Shown here one piece after another: positions 43,088 through 54,054 of a DNA stretch of 64,000 nucleotides. Source of the DNA: Gentiana macrophylla (taxonomy: Eukaryota; Streptophyta; Magnoliopsida; Gentianales; Gentianaceae); assembly GCA_026214975.1 (NCBI GenBank), contig CM047813.1, forward strand, positions 28,714,797-28,778,796, given 5' to 3'. Position numbers and translations under genes: made by a program. Under the pieces are notes generated by a model. That model made no database searches, was not told the DNA's origin, and worked only from the letters and a program-made list of their open reading frames with translations. Position 1 is the first letter of the stretch; the number at the start of each line of letters is the position of its first letter.

Positions 43088-43632
43088 TAAAATGAATGTA
43101 GTATAGGTATCAGAGTGAGATTTAACAGGGGATGGACCCCACAGATCTGTGTGAATTAATTGCGAGTAGTGGCTTTACTAGGGAAACCGAGGGAAGGGGT
43201 TGGCATGCAATTTCCCATATTGACAAGCATCATAAAAGGAAATAGATTCATTAATAGAAACATTACAATTCTTTAGGACTTGATTCAAAACTCTAACGAG
43301 AGGGTGTCCTAATCTCTATGCCAAACAATGGCTTGATTGGATTTGGACACTAGGGGTAATAATTAAAGTAGACATTCTTCGGATTGAGGGAGCTCGAGAA
43401 GAGTTATGGTTGAATTGATGGTCTGCAGTGGCTTTGATTGGATGAATCTTGTATAGGCCATTTTCCGGGGTTCCTTCCAATGGGACCTTCCTTGATGCTT
43501 GATCCTTAATAAGACATTTAGAAGCAGAAAACTCAATGAGAACAGGATTTTCAGCTGTGAGTTTAGATACACTAAGAAGATTTTTTTGAATTTGTGGAAC
43601 ATGTAGGATGTTAGATAGGTGAAGATTAGGCT
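43088..43632 (-). pseudogene. gag-pre-integrase region of copia element 2
   Basis: The stretch lies between protease and integrase core. In frames with stops, residues such as CQYGKLHANPFPRFPS and FYDACQYG fit the GAG-pre-integrase domain (H-x4-5-L-x-C-x-x-C-x-x-GK, which precedes the core). It is badly damaged. Confidence 0.55.
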
Positions 43633-44355
43633 TTAGTTTAATGTATCGGTGTGAGCAATGTGCAAGTGATTACCATTACCAACAACCAAAGTGTCATTAC
43701 CTTCATACTCAGATCTCAAAGAAAGATTACCAAGGTCTGAGGTAACATGGTTGGAAGCTCCAGAATCAGCATACCATCCAGAATCAGATGTCATATCAGG
43801 AGCAGCTAGATACGCAGCCATTTGCCCTGAGTTTTGTTGACTAGATGTTTGGTTTTGGTTTGGTGGAACATAGTCTTTTTCAAACCTGTGATAGCAAGCA
43901 TCAGCTATGTGTCCGGATTTACCACAAATCTGGCAGGTTGGCCTTGGTGCACTCAAATTGTTCCTTCCATTTCCTTTGCCTCTGGACCTTCCTCTACCAC
44001 TATTGGAGCCCCTACCTCTGTTGGAATTGTTGTTGTAGGGGCCTCTTGATTGAGGCCTTTGGTTAGTGTGCCATATTTGCAAAGGGTGTTCCCAAATCCA
44101 GAGATCCTGGTGGATTAAAACAAGTAATAAGTCTTTCATGTGTGGTCAATTGAGCTTGAACCTCAGCCCAGGTCATAGACTGAACCCTAGAAGTTATGTT
44201 TACTATGGCTGATTCATATTCTCTGGGAAGACCTCCCAACACTGCAAGGATTAATTTGGAGCTAGATATAGGATATCCAGCTGCTGATATGCCATCTGAA
44301 TAGCTTTTCATTTTTGCTAGATAATCTTGCATGGAGGAGGTGCCTTTAGAAGTTT
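43633..44355 (-). pseudogene. gag and protease start of copia element 2
   Basis: Frame 44332-44063 encodes the copia gag middle (DYLAKMKSYSDGISAAGYPISSSKLILAVLGGLPREYESAIVNI). Frame 44139-43633 has an RG/GN-rich spacer, the knuckle CQICGKSGHIADACYHRF, and the protease start WYADSGASNHVTSDLGNLS (D-S-G-A active site). The 5' part of gag is missing from 44355. Confidence 0.85.
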
Positions 44356-45480
44356 TGCGCAGTTATCTATCCACATATGTTAATTCATTAAAAATGATCA
44401 CCTAAAAACCACTATAACCGTAATTTGTTCTACGGTAAAATACCTAGCGCGTTGCATAGATGATGTTGATTACTAAGCTCAACATCACACAAAGTCAAAT
44501 AACGTCTTCATGTGCTTCCGTGCCTTTTACCATAGAGGATATTTGCAGGGTACGCAACCAGGGTCACCATAAAGCGGACACTTTCCCATGCCACATGATA
44601 ATTAAGGTTACAAAATACCACACATTTAACATGTGGAACACGATCATCATTCATGAAAACAGGGTCAGGCGCATGCTTCATCCTCTCACACGCATGCCTA
44701 GGCCATCAGAACTGATATTGCAAAAATCTATGACCCCAAGCACACACCTTGGTTGTTCAGGCATACGCTTAACTTGTCCAGTGAACACTTTGACCTCCCA
44801 AGCGCACGCTTGGTTCAACAAATTAATTCATCATCCAAAATTCCTATCATCCTAAGTGCATGTCCAAGCGCACGCTTGGTCGACCAGACTTAAAACCTGT
44901 CCAAACCGGCATCATAGGCGCATGCCTGATGTCGATTTTTGCAAAACATTAGACTGCAAAAATGGACAAATTTGCACCCAAAGTTCCAACCAAATCACAC
45001 TACTCGATTCTTTCCTGCAAATTGTACAAACAAAATATACCATGCCAAAAGCACCAAACAACAACTTAGATTCAAATGAACACCTATTTACCTAGATTTG
45101 AACCTTGGTCAAGAAAAATAAACTTCCAAATGTCGATCTCCGGTACTATCTACAACTTCTTTGATCCCTACAATCAATTCGAACGGACTACATAGAAAAC
45201 TTGAATTTCCCAAAACTCAAGAACAAAAACAGAATCTTAAGAGGGATATACAATATGCCTTATAGATTGAGATGAAAAGTACTACAGAATAATCTCCTCG
45301 CCTTGGTGATCACCTTGGCCTAATTTACCTGCAAAACCTATGGCTTGATCGATCAGAAATGAAGATATTCCCTTATATATTCACCCATTTTCTATTTTCC
45401 TTCCGGGCAAACATCGAATATCCGGGGTTATGTGAAGAGGTATTAAACTCCCGAATTTAATTCCCCATTAATTGATAATT
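44356..45480 (-). other. Unclassified LTR-like remnant with palindromes
   Basis: No frame or primer site is convincing. On the - strand GAATATATAAGGG (45378-45366) resembles a TATA box, followed by a pyrimidine-rich leader and, about 450-700 bases on, a cluster of palindromes: CCAAGCGCACGCTTGG at 44798-44813 and 44864-44879, with partial copies (AGGCGCATGCCT at about 44914, AAGCACACACCTTGG at about 44737). It probably derives from an LTR plus leader of another family. Confidence 0.4.
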
Positions 45481-45729
45481 CACTACAAAAAAATTGACTT
45501 TTTTGTGACGAATACATTCCAATAATTATTGCATGATACGCAAAGTCAGACCATATATTTTATGAAATTCACTAAACCTCCTGTGACAACATTACTTTTT
45601 GTCGCTATTAACACAATTTTTAGAGACAAACAAAGCTTTTGTCACTAGAAGCAACCTTTTTGTGACAAATCTCCTCTTTGTCACCAAGATTTGCACAAAA
45701 GATTTTTTTTTTTTTTTTTTTTTGTAGTG
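45481..45729. mobile_element. CACTA-type MITE
   Basis: The 249-bp sequence starts CACTACAAAAAAA and ends TTTTTTTGTAGTG. It is flanked by the 3-bp duplication ATT on both sides (45478-45480 and 45730-45732). These are CACTA-superfamily ends and the expected TSD length. It has no coding capacity. Confidence 0.85.
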
Positions 45730-46204
45730 ATTAGTTATCTTTAAATAATTATACTACAAATACAAATATATAATTAGAACATTTAAGTAATTCAAAATTA
45801 CTATCTTGTCCTTAATGAGACATCACGATGAAACCCTTTTAATACTAAGTTATAAGATCATCAGTTATTCAAGTTGTGTCTTGTGTGATGCTGCAACCAT
45901 ATTGATCTTAAGTTCGTTTACTTTCCTTACACTGTGTGTCTCCATGTCCACAAGCGTCCGACATGCAAAAATATAAATTCTTTACTTAATTCCCATGTCA
46001 GAAGTCATAAATAATTAAACACAAAGAAAATATGCGGAAGCTGGTTGAAACAAATAAAAAGCTCGGAAACAATGTCCATTGGAATCACTGGAAGCACGAC
46101 GACGCTCTGCCTCAGCACAGTGGCGGATACCTACTGAGATCCATATTTTTTTGTATTTAATGATGTATTTTTGTTGTTAAAAATATAAAATGTTTATGTG
46201 TTAG
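45730..46204 (+). other. Upstream region of the ankyrin/PGG gene
   Basis: A short frame from an ATG at 46033 (MRKLVETNKK) could be part of an earlier exon, but no good splice donor follows and the similarity is weak. An intron with acceptor TTATGTGTTAG ends at 46204. The true first exon is not identified. Confidence 0.3.
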
Positions 46205-46657
46205 GTGTGGACATTGTGAAGCTATGGCAAGCTGCAACCCATGGAAAATGGAAAGATGCCTTGGACTCCCTCGACAACCATCCGGAAGCGCTCACATCAA
46301 CCATCGAGGAGCCAGAAATGACCATACTTCATGTAGCAGCAAGAGCTGGGAACAGTGATTTTATATTAAATTTATTGGACTGCTTGCGACCAGGAGATAT
46401 CGAGAAGAAGGATGGTTATGGAAATAATGCCCTTCACTACATAGCTAAGGTCGGAAAAGTGGAAGTTGCAAAGAAAATGGTGATGAAGAATAAAGATTTG
46501 CTTGAGTCTCTTGATGGGCTAGGAACACACCTCTCATGCTTGCAACTGAATGGGGGTCGAAGCGCGTAAAGCTATGGTCAAATTTCTTGCAGTAAGTACA
46601 CCCAAAGATGCCTTCCCTAAGGAGGTCGTTTTCGAATCACTGCTGCTGGCTTTCATG
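46205..46657 (+). pseudogene. Ankyrin-repeat exon of the ankyrin/PGG gene, frameshifted
   Basis: The exon begins after the acceptor at 46204 and encodes VDIVKLWQAATHGKWKDAL, TILHVAARAGNSDFILNLL and KDGYGNNALHYIAKVGKVEVAKKMV, ankyrin helices (two repeats visible). A 2-bp insertion in GGAACACACC (about 46526) shifts the frame, ending in a stop near 46567. In the uninterrupted frame it would read GTPLMLATEWGSKRVK and continue to FPKEVVFESLLLAF before a donor CATG|GTAAGA (46658-46659). The family (ACD6/ITN1-like) is membrane-anchored and signals in defence or salt response. The lesion suggests a pseudogene unless it is a sequence error. Confidence 0.75.
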
Positions 46658-46739
46658 GTAAGATTATTTTTAGAACAACCCTACACATACTTTTTCTCAC
46701 CCAGCCTTCATACGTTCCACTTTATCTACTATACATCGG

Positions 46740-46800
46740 AATTAGATCCTGCCTAATGGTAAAGGCCATAGATGGGAACCAGAGTTCGATTCTCGTTCAC
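46740..46800 (+). repeat. tRNA-like (SINE-type) fragment
   Basis: CCTAATGGTAAAGG resembles an A box, and GAGTTCGATTC (46782-46792) matches the B box consensus. Spacing (about 20 bases) is shorter than in tRNA genes, so this could be a degraded SINE head or a coincidence. Confidence 0.3.
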
Positions 46801-46840
46801 GTCCTGAATATATATAATTTCCTTTTAAGTAAACAAAATA

Positions 46841-46991
46841 TGTTGTCAAATTATTTCACAAAAAGTATTTTTCATCGATGAAGTAATGTTGTAGGAGTAC
46901 AATGTATATATCTTTTGGAGAACATTCTAGAACCTACAGGATAAATACACAATAATCACAATAAATACAAAATACTGAAGATATCCTAATA
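46841..46991 (-). repeat. 3' LTR of copia element 1
   Basis: About 151 bp matching 52923-53071 (shared GAGAACATTCTAGAACCTAC and ATACACAATAATxCACAATAAATACAAAAT). The element-strand start is TATTAGG instead of TGTTAGG, a C-to-T change on the + strand found in both LTRs. Confidence 0.75.
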
Positions 46992-48521
46992 CGTCCTCCC
47001 AAAGTGGGACTGCGATGGAGAAGGTCTAGCTTGACCTAAAATGAGTAAAATGAAGCCGAGGAAGAGGCTTGGTTAAGGCATCCGCAAGTTGATCAGTGCT
47101 GGAAACATGAGATACACGAACAAGACCCTGTTGAACCTGATCCCGGATAATGATAGTTAATCGCAACATGCTTCATGCGGGAGTGAAACACATGGTTAGC
47201 AGATAGCTGCGTGGCACCAACTTTATCACTAAAAATCATGTGAGTGGACGAACAAGCAAACCCAAGATCAGTAAGAAGTTAAGATATCCAAATTAACTCA
47301 ACCGCAGTGGAAGCCACAACCAACATTCAGCCTTAGTAGAGGACCGAGCAACAGTCGACTGCTTCTTCGAGCTTCATGAAACCAAATTCCGACCAAGGAA
47401 AACTAGATGGGCACTAGTAGAATAATAGTCAGCATCCTTGTTGCCACCCTAATCAGCATCAGAAAAATCATGTATATCAAAAGACTGGGAGGCTAAGAAC
47501 TGCAAGCCATGATAAATAATACTAGTAAGATAATGTAGATCACCTTTAAAAAGAGACTAATGGATCGTGGTGGGAGCAAGCATGTATTGAGAGAACTTAT
47601 TAACCGCATAAGAAATGTGAGGACGAGTAAATAAGAGCTACTGAAGCGCCCCCACAACCTGTTGAAACTAGGTGACATCATCATGAGGGTCATCCGAGGC
47701 ATGCATGGACGAAACAACATCTGTGGGCAGAGGAGTAGCAAAAGGCTTGGTAGCCTGCATATTCACCATGTGAAGTAAATATGTAATATACTTGGTTTGC
47801 GTTAAGAGTAACTCTGAGGAGTTAGGAGTCACTTCAACACCAATAAAAGAATATAAGTCCCCAAGATCCTTAATAGAAAACCGAGTGCCAAGCTGATCAA
47901 TAAGGTGCTGAGCATGATCAGCAAAAGAACCTGTAATGACAAGATCATCCACATAGACAAGAAAAATAGTAGTGATCGGTCCAGAGCAATAAATAAACAA
48001 AGATGAATCAATAGTGGAGTTGCAAAACCCCAAAGAGAGAATAAACGACCTCAACTCATGATACCACACATGGAAAGCTTGCTTAAGCCCATAAATGGCT
48101 TTGTGCCGCTTACAAACATGGTAATGATGACCAACATCCTTAAAACTAGGAAGCTGAGCCACATAAAATTCCTTAGTAAGGGTGCCCGGCAAGAAAGCAT
48201 TATTCACATCCAATTGACGAAGGGACCAACCTAGAGACACTGCCAGACTGAGAACCAAAAAACCATGGCAGGTTTAACAACTGGACTAAATGTCTTAAAA
48301 TAATCAATGCCAGGGAGATTTGCAAATCCCTTGGAAACCAAACGAGCCTTATACATATCAATAATACCATCAGAATCACTCGTAATATGGAAGCCCCACT
48401 TACTACCAACAACATTAAAAGAGTTGTCATGCGGAACCACGTAGCTAGTGCCATTGTGCACAAGCGCATGCATTAAATCCGTCAAACATAGATTGACCCC
48501 AATGAGATCTATGAAGTGCAT
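46992..48521 (-). pseudogene. RT and RNase H of copia element 1
   Basis: RT frames (48521-48231 and 48258-47668) read ARLVSKGFANLPGIDYFKTFSPVVKPA, LRQLDVNNAFLPGTLTKEFYV, KAIYGLKQAFHVWYHELRSFI, FLVYVDDLVITG (catalytic YVDD intact) and FSIKDLGDLYSFIGVEV. RNase H is in damaged frames (about 47490-47040) with RSSTKAECWLW and QLADALTKPLPRLHF. Several stops lie between. Confidence 0.85.
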
Positions 48522-48544
48522 GTTTAAACATAGTAGGTTTCGTA

Positions 48545-49320
48545 TCAGAGAGCTGAGAATCTAGTAGGCATTGAGGTTAAGAAAAGTGCGAGGTTTGAAA
48601 ATTTGATTACGAGCATGAGTGACCATAGGGTGATGAGGTTGAGGAGGAGAGATAGGAAGGGAAACATAGAGCCTATATGTGGCCAAGTCATAGCATAAGT
48701 AGGAAATTTGGGTGAGAGAGATCCAAGAAATATGCAGGGAATGGAGTTGGACTCAAGCTTGTGCAATGGTAGCGTTTCAACCAGAGATAGCAAAGACACA
48801 GAGCTTGGAATAATTAGGTGAGTTGAAAATAGACGTTCGTATGGGGATAGCATATCCAAAGTCTTAGTAGGCATACGATTGACGAGATAAATGTAAGCAT
48901 TGACAGCAGAAGACCAGTAAGTAAGGGTAATAGAGGCATGATGAAGTATGGCCAAAGCAAACACCACAATGTGCATGTGACGCCTCTCTGAGATGCCATT
49001 ATGTTGAGGGGTGTGGGGTAGTGTGGTGTTGTGGGTGATGCCATTGGTGGCTAAAAAGGGACGATAAGCGATGTATTCCGTGCCATTGTCCAAGTAGAGG
49101 ATTTTAATAATGGAGGAAAAAAGATTTCAACATACACAACAAACTTTTCAAACACGGAGAGAACATTAGATTCATGCACCAAAGCATAAAGACAGACATA
49201 ACGAGTGAAGTGGTCAACAAAGACAACATAATATTTGTAACCGGCGCCGAGAATAAATGGGGTTGTCCGGACATCGAGAATAAATAACCTCAATGGGGAC
49301 GGGAAGGCGGTAAAGTAAAG
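48545..49320 (-). pseudogene. Integrase of copia element 1
   Basis: Frames read RLFILDVRTTPFILGAGYKYYVVFVDHFTRYVCLYAL (first D region with VFVDHFTRY), FEKFVVYVEIFF, a damaged DNGTEY region (MDNGTEYIAYRPFLATNGITHNTTLPHTPQHNGISERRHMHIV, D and E visible) and PYERLFSTH. The E in HNGISERRH is intact. Confidence 0.82.
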
Positions 49321-49662
49321 TCAGAAAAAGATGGTCGATGACTTTTATTCCATAAACAAAGCGTCACAAGTGGACAAAGTAATGGAAGATATGTCTAAGC
49401 GTTTATGCTTAACAAGGCTCTTTGAATAATAGAAAATGCATGATAGCCATACTTGATAATGCATGGTCTATGTGGAAGCTTTATTAAGCGAAAGGCAAAA
49501 GAGGATTGGTGTGGATCCACCCCGATGGTAGGGGGGCACTCGCCCCCCCCTCTAAAAATTTAAACTCGCCCATAGTATCCCCCTCCTCACCCCGAATCCT
49601 GCGTCCCACCCGCGAATTGACATTATCTCTAGCGTGACCTTGATGGAGACAAGTTTATGTTT

Positions 49663-49948
49663 TCATAACCCTTTCAAGAAAGGAATTAGATAAGATTTCA
49701 ATGGCAACAATATTATCATAACAAAACTTAGAAACAGATAGTAAATTCTGGGAATGATTAGGGATACATAACACATTAGATAAAGTAAAGGACGAAGTTG
49801 AAGAAGAAAGTATATAAAACAAATATGGGAAATGGAGAAGGAGCTACCATCACCAATAATAATATCATCTGTACCAGTATACGGGTCATAAAGAGAGAGA
49901 AAACTGAGGGCCTGAGTCATGTGATGAGAGACACCACCGTCAAGCATA
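49663..49948 (-). pseudogene. Protease start of copia element 1
   Basis: The frame reads MLDGGVSHHMTQALSFLSLYDPYTGTDDIIIGDGSSFSISHI, the copia protease around the active site D-S-G-A-S-x-H-(M/V). Here the site is D-G-G-V, so it would be inactive. The upstream residues TSTW are on the far side of the solo LTR at 52208. Confidence 0.75.
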
Positions 49949-52207
49949 TGTTAGGAAATCTACGGCAGACGCAGAGAATTCAAAATTTATTTCCTTTAAC
50001 CAGGATCGACCGTTTAAACAACAAGCATAAAAGAGGTAGAGCGGTGGTTACCTTGGTTGATCTAAAAGATCGGCGCTTTGACCGTCTGTGGAGAGTAGTT
50101 GTGCGGAGCCACCCAAGTGTTCGGCCTCTACCGCGAGTCCACACGAACAAACCGGCTGGAATCCACCATTGGATTGCCATTGGAAAACTCCGGTTGCAAG
50201 ACCGGCCTTTTTTCCCTCTCTCCAACTCTCTATAGGATGCTCTCTATTTTACACAAGAACTATTAGCTCTTGGAATTGTGATGTACAAAAGAGCTTGACA
50301 CACATCTCTTATTTATAGTAGAAGGTGGCGCCCCATATGTGTGGAGGAGAAGAAAACTTTTTTTCCCAATAAAATAAGAAAAATATCTTTGACTGATTTA
50401 TCTCATTTAATTTACTATCTTATATTAAATATTTCCAAGATATTGTCAATATCTTATATTGACTATATCTATCTTATTACCATAAATCAATTTACACATG
50501 TGTGCAAATCTATAGTCATTAATATCTAATATTAATATTATGATAATCTTATTAATTAAATTGCACAATTCAAATATATCATATACATACAAAAACTGCG
50601 CCTCTTCTCTCCACAAAATTGGGAATTGAGATTTTATTTAATTAATATAATGCTATGATTAATTAATTTGCAAAATACATGTGTATCAATATACATATAT
50701 TTTTTCGACTTAAATGTATCTATATACATATTTAATTAATCAACATAATTAATATCTTGTATTATATTTAATCATAATAAATACATATCATCATATTAAT
50801 TTACCACTATAACATTTATAGTCTCGAGATAAACTTTCCTTATTTGGTTATCATCTATAACCACATTTTAATCCGTCTAGATGTTCATATGTGTGTGACC
50901 CGATAGGCTTCCGAATATGTTGGCCGTAGACACAAAGTGTAAATTACGAAAATGCCCTTCATGCCTAACGATCACGGGATAGCGTCTAGCAACACACCGT
51001 GACCCTAAATCATCGGAAGAGTCAAATGCAATGATTACTATCTTTCATGTGAAACAGTTACCGTGTACAGGGCCGTCCCTATGTAATCGGAGGCCCTAGG
51101 CCAAAAAACATTTAGGGCCCTCGATTATGTGAAAAATATAATATATCACAACTATTTTAAATTTATACTATTTGATAAGCGTTATAAAAAATATAACGGA
51201 ATTTGATTAGATTTTCTTTCACTGAATTCGACTATAAATTTGGTTTTTATCAGTTTTTAGCTTGAGTAAAAAAATAAAAAATGACCTAAATACATTTCTA
51301 TTATATTAAAACGGAGGCCCTAAACTTGCAAGTTTTGGAGGGGGCCCTAGGCCGCGGCCTTGTTGGCCTGCCCCTAGGGACAGCCCTGACCGTGTAACTT
51401 ACAATCTTATCACTGTAATAATATCCATACGATCGTATCTCGAGTGTCAATACATTAACGACCGTATCTTATAATCTGGATATCATGCTCTCTCGAAGTA
51501 ACTCATTTACTCCCACTTTGCAAAGATTCACGAGAGTAAGATATTCCTTATAAGAAGGCCCTTTCGGATATTCACCATTACTGATAGGGTACGCGATTCC
51601 CAGAAGACCAAATATGTATACTCCGCATGTTTCAGTATTACACCCAATCACTACCGCATAATCGCCCCGTGGCTAGGGGAAATCTCAATAGTGTCAAAGC
51701 ATGACAATCCACACCGTGATGCCATGAATACTCAGGTCAAAGGATAATTACACAACCGTCACATAGTGTGACACTTATCCGTGTAAAGTGGGTCGATCCC
51801 TAACGTCGCATTCTCAATACACGTCCACGTCACGGTCCAGTGTGTCTACACTTCGATAGGCGAGATCTATCCACGCTTACTTAAAGCAGAAGACATCTAA
51901 TAAGTGCTAGTCTGTTTATACTATCAATGCCCTGTTTAATAGTACATCAGCCTAGAGACATTTAAGTATCAAACTTATTAAAGTGATTAGAGATCTCATC
52001 AACCATAATCGTCTATCATGGTTTCTCTATCACAGTTTAATATTAAGGACATTATCATATAACAATTCATTATTGGTTCTTTAAAAGAACATATATATGA
52101 CAACAGAAAAGCCATTTAATATATGTACAAACATAAAGAAATAGTAGAAATGATCCGACCCGTTGGATCCGGTCCAACCCGATTGGGTTTAGGACACTAT
52201 TCCAACA
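49949..52207. repeat. Solo LTR inside copia element 1
   Basis: The sequence begins TGTTAGGAAATC and ends TATTCCAACA. Flanks are GCATA (49944-49948) and GCATC (52208-52212), a 5-bp duplication with one change. The copia reading TSTW|MLDGGVSHH continues across it after removal. It is 2,259 bp long, including the nested hAT MITE (about 1,930 bp without). No internal coding or primer site is present. Confidence 0.8.
51068..51388. mobile_element. hAT MITE nested in the solo LTR
   Basis: The 321-bp element has terminal inverted repeats CAGGGCCGTCCCTA and TAGGGACAGCCCTG. It is flanked by a perfect 8-bp duplication ACCGTGTA (51060-51067 and 51389-51396). Both are hAT-superfamily features. A second GGGCCCT/GGGGGCCC repeat lies inside both ends. 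It has no coding capacity. Confidence 0.92.
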
Positions 52208-52922
52208 GCATCCACGTAGAAGTGGTAGACTGAGCGTAATTGACCGAGGGCATAGGGCCAAGAGATGGAGAAAAAAGACCCTGCATCTTCTGTAAGACGG
52301 GATATGTCGGGCAGCACTTAGCAGAGTGACCTTAGATACCACTTTGTTGACATTTGCTTAGAGAAGGCCGAGGTTGATAAGGTTGTCTAGGCTGAGACTT
52401 GATCGAAGAGCGAGATGACCTAGCATTGGTAGCCATGGAGACTTTTGTTTTGTTTTTTTGTTTTTTATCGCAGATGAAGAATAGATACACATTAATGATC
52501 AACTGAAAGCAAGCCTCAGATGGATAGCACAAGTCGAAGAAAAAAAGGAGAGGAAAAAATTTAAAAAGGGTATAGTTAATTTAGTTGGAGGTGGAACTTC
52601 GAGGCTGCAAGGAATTAAGTAGGGTGGCAAAGTTGAGGGCAACAAGCTGATTGGTGGTGGTGTTAGGGTTTAGGGTCGGCGAAGTGATGGTGGAGGTGGA
52701 TTTTTCTTATTCTGCTATTAATTAAAGAGGCCGATTGTCGAATATTCTGGTGGTGGAGCTGATTGTTGAATTTGTTGTTTGGGAAGAGAGATTTGCAAGA
52801 AGGATAAAGAAGAAGACCGCGGAGTCTTGCCGGAGGAGAAGAACGGAAAAAAGAACTCGAAAATAGATGGCCGAGGGGTAAAAATAGGAAGGAAAAAAAA
52901 GACTATAATCTCAATGATACCA
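52208..52922 (-). pseudogene. gag end with zinc knuckle of copia element 1, and leader
   Basis: The frame reads ATNARSSRSSIKSQPRQPYQPRPSLSKCQQSGI(stop)GHSAKCCP, a copia CCHC knuckle (C-x2-C-x4-H-x4-C) damaged by a stop, with LFSPSLGPMPSVNYAQSTTSTW before the solo LTR. Only about 600 bp separate it from the 5' LTR, so most of gag is deleted. A PBS TGGTATCA is at 52922-52915. Confidence 0.7.
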
Positions 52923-53071
52923 TGTTAAATTATTTGACGAAAAGTATTTTTCATTATGAATGAATGTTATAGGAGTACAACGTATATATACACTATTGGA
53001 GAACATTCTAGAACCTACGGGATATATAAATACACAATAATTCACAATAAATACAAAATGATATCCTAATA
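52923..53071 (-). repeat. 5' LTR of copia element 1
   Basis: The + strand runs from TGTTAAATTATTTGAC to GATATCCTAATA, matching 46841-46991. The end lies 25 bp before the splice acceptor of the next gene exon. Confidence 0.78.
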
Positions 53072-53096
53072 TATTTCATCTCACATCTTTGGGCAG

Positions 53097-53258
53097 ATAT
53101 ATGCCTAGTGGTACTCCACGACAATCCAGATTTAGTGCTTCATGTGGCAGAAGTGGAAGTGGGGTCGGAGGAAGACACTATACTTATGATAATGGCCAAG
53201 TATTATTCACTATTCAAAAGTGGAAAATTTGAATATTTGGAGTCTTTTCTTCAACCAG
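53097..53258 (+). CDS. Ankyrin/PGG gene, middle exon
   Basis: The exon follows acceptor TTTGGGCAG and ends before donor CCAG|GTTATA. It encodes (D)ICLVVLHDNPDLVLHVAEVEVGSEEDTILMIMAKYYSLFKSGKFEYLESFLQP, fitting the spacer between ankyrin blocks. It joins the next exon in phase 1 (P-G-S-R-K). Joining with the upstream exon at 46657 would be out of phase, so the 5' half is not continuous as written. Confidence 0.65.
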
Positions 53259-53335
53259 GTTATATATATAGCTTGTAATCTTATACTACTACATATATAA
53301 ACTATGTACGTAAAACCAACACTCTTGGTTTACAG

Positions 53336-53799
53336 GGAGCAGGAAAATCGTATTACACCATAAGAAGTTGAGGCTTACAGATTCAATGGAACTGGTAAAA
53401 CTTATATGTGAAGAAGTGGCCAGATTGGATGATAATAAGGTGAAAGATTCCTACTTGGATGGTCTTGTACCAGCGGTACACTTAGCTACAAAGAATGGAA
53501 TTTTTGAGCTGGTAGTAATATGGTTGAATTATTTTCCAAGAACGATTTGGACAGTGCAGAAAAACCGGATGTTGTTTCACGTCGCGGTCGAGTACCGGCA
53601 ACTAGAGATATTCCGTTATTTGATCGATCTTGTCGGAGAAGCCAAATACTCAATATTCAAGCTAAAAGTTGATGATGATGAGAAAGGTAGTAGCAATACT
53701 AACATCTTGCATTTGGCAGCAAAGAAAGCACCATATGAGCAGTTGCGTTCCATCTCTGGTACAGCACTCCAGTTGCAACGAGAGTTTCAATGGTTCAAG
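53336..53799 (+). CDS. Ankyrin/PGG gene, exon with second ankyrin block
   Basis: The exon lies between acceptor TTGGTTTACAG and donor TTCAAG|GTTTGT. It encodes PAVHLATKNGIFELVVIWL, MLFHVAVEYRQLEIFRYLID, TNILHLAAKKAP and ISGTALQLQREFQWFK. The last motif (SGAALQMQRELQWFKEVE in the family) marks the end of the ankyrin part just before the PGG domain. It is in frame with the exon before and with the final exon at 61886 (WFK-MIEALVPNEC). Confidence 0.8.
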
Positions 53800-54019
53800 G
53801 TTTGTCGATCTGTTCTTTCCCTATGCTCACTACTTTGTATTGTCTTTGGTTCATGGTCTGTCTGTTCATTCCCTATGAAATGACTTGAGTATGATTGTAA
53901 GAAAATAAACATGATTAAATATCACTACAACGTGATAAAAAAAGATCATTTTCATTTAATCTGAAAATAGATTGAATAGATGTAAATGAAATATACACCA
54001 CTAATATATACCCACTCCA

Positions 54020-54052
<33 letters not shown>
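53800..54052 (+). other. Intron start, duplicated at 55128-55275
   Basis: The sequence TGTCTTTGGTTCATGG through ATATACACCACTAA and a TA run is repeated, with small changes, after the broken exon copy at 55127. It is part of a tandem duplication of the 3' end of the gene. Confidence 0.7.

Positions 54053-54054
<2 letters not shown>

Larger units (their letters stand above)
40307..44355 (-). mobile_element. Copia element 2 (Ty1/copia, 5'-truncated)
   Basis: On the - strand the order is gag (from 44355), protease, integrase, RT, RNase H, then the 3' LTR, which is the Ty1/copia order (integrase before RT). The gag start is lost at 44355, so no 5' LTR or primer site is present. Several frame breaks and an internal RT deletion make it dead. 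Confidence 0.85.
46841..53071 (-). mobile_element. Copia element 1, inserted in an intron of the ankyrin/PGG gene
   Basis: The LTR pair is 46841-46991 (3') and 52923-53071 (5'), both with a TGTTxxAAATTATTT start and a GATATCCTAATA end on the + strand. The 5' LTR is followed by PBS TGGTATCA on the - strand. Internal parts on the - strand are CCHC gag end, protease, integrase, RT and RNase H. A solo LTR with a hAT MITE interrupts it between gag and protease. The element is about 6.2 kb and is inserted 25 bp before a splice acceptor. The target duplication could not be identified. Confidence 0.85.

Noticed and set aside
44460..45095. Two + strand frames of 131 and 79 residues
   Set aside because: No recognisable motifs. 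They run antisense to the inferred leader and include the palindrome cluster.
45481..45729. CRISPR-like or satellite reading of the GTGACAAA/GTCAC words
   Set aside because: Terminal repeats and a 3-bp TSD identify a CACTA MITE. The inner words are short internal repeats.
46033..46140. First exon of the ankyrin/PGG gene
   Set aside because: An ATG frame exists but there is no credible splice donor and no similarity to the family's N-terminus.
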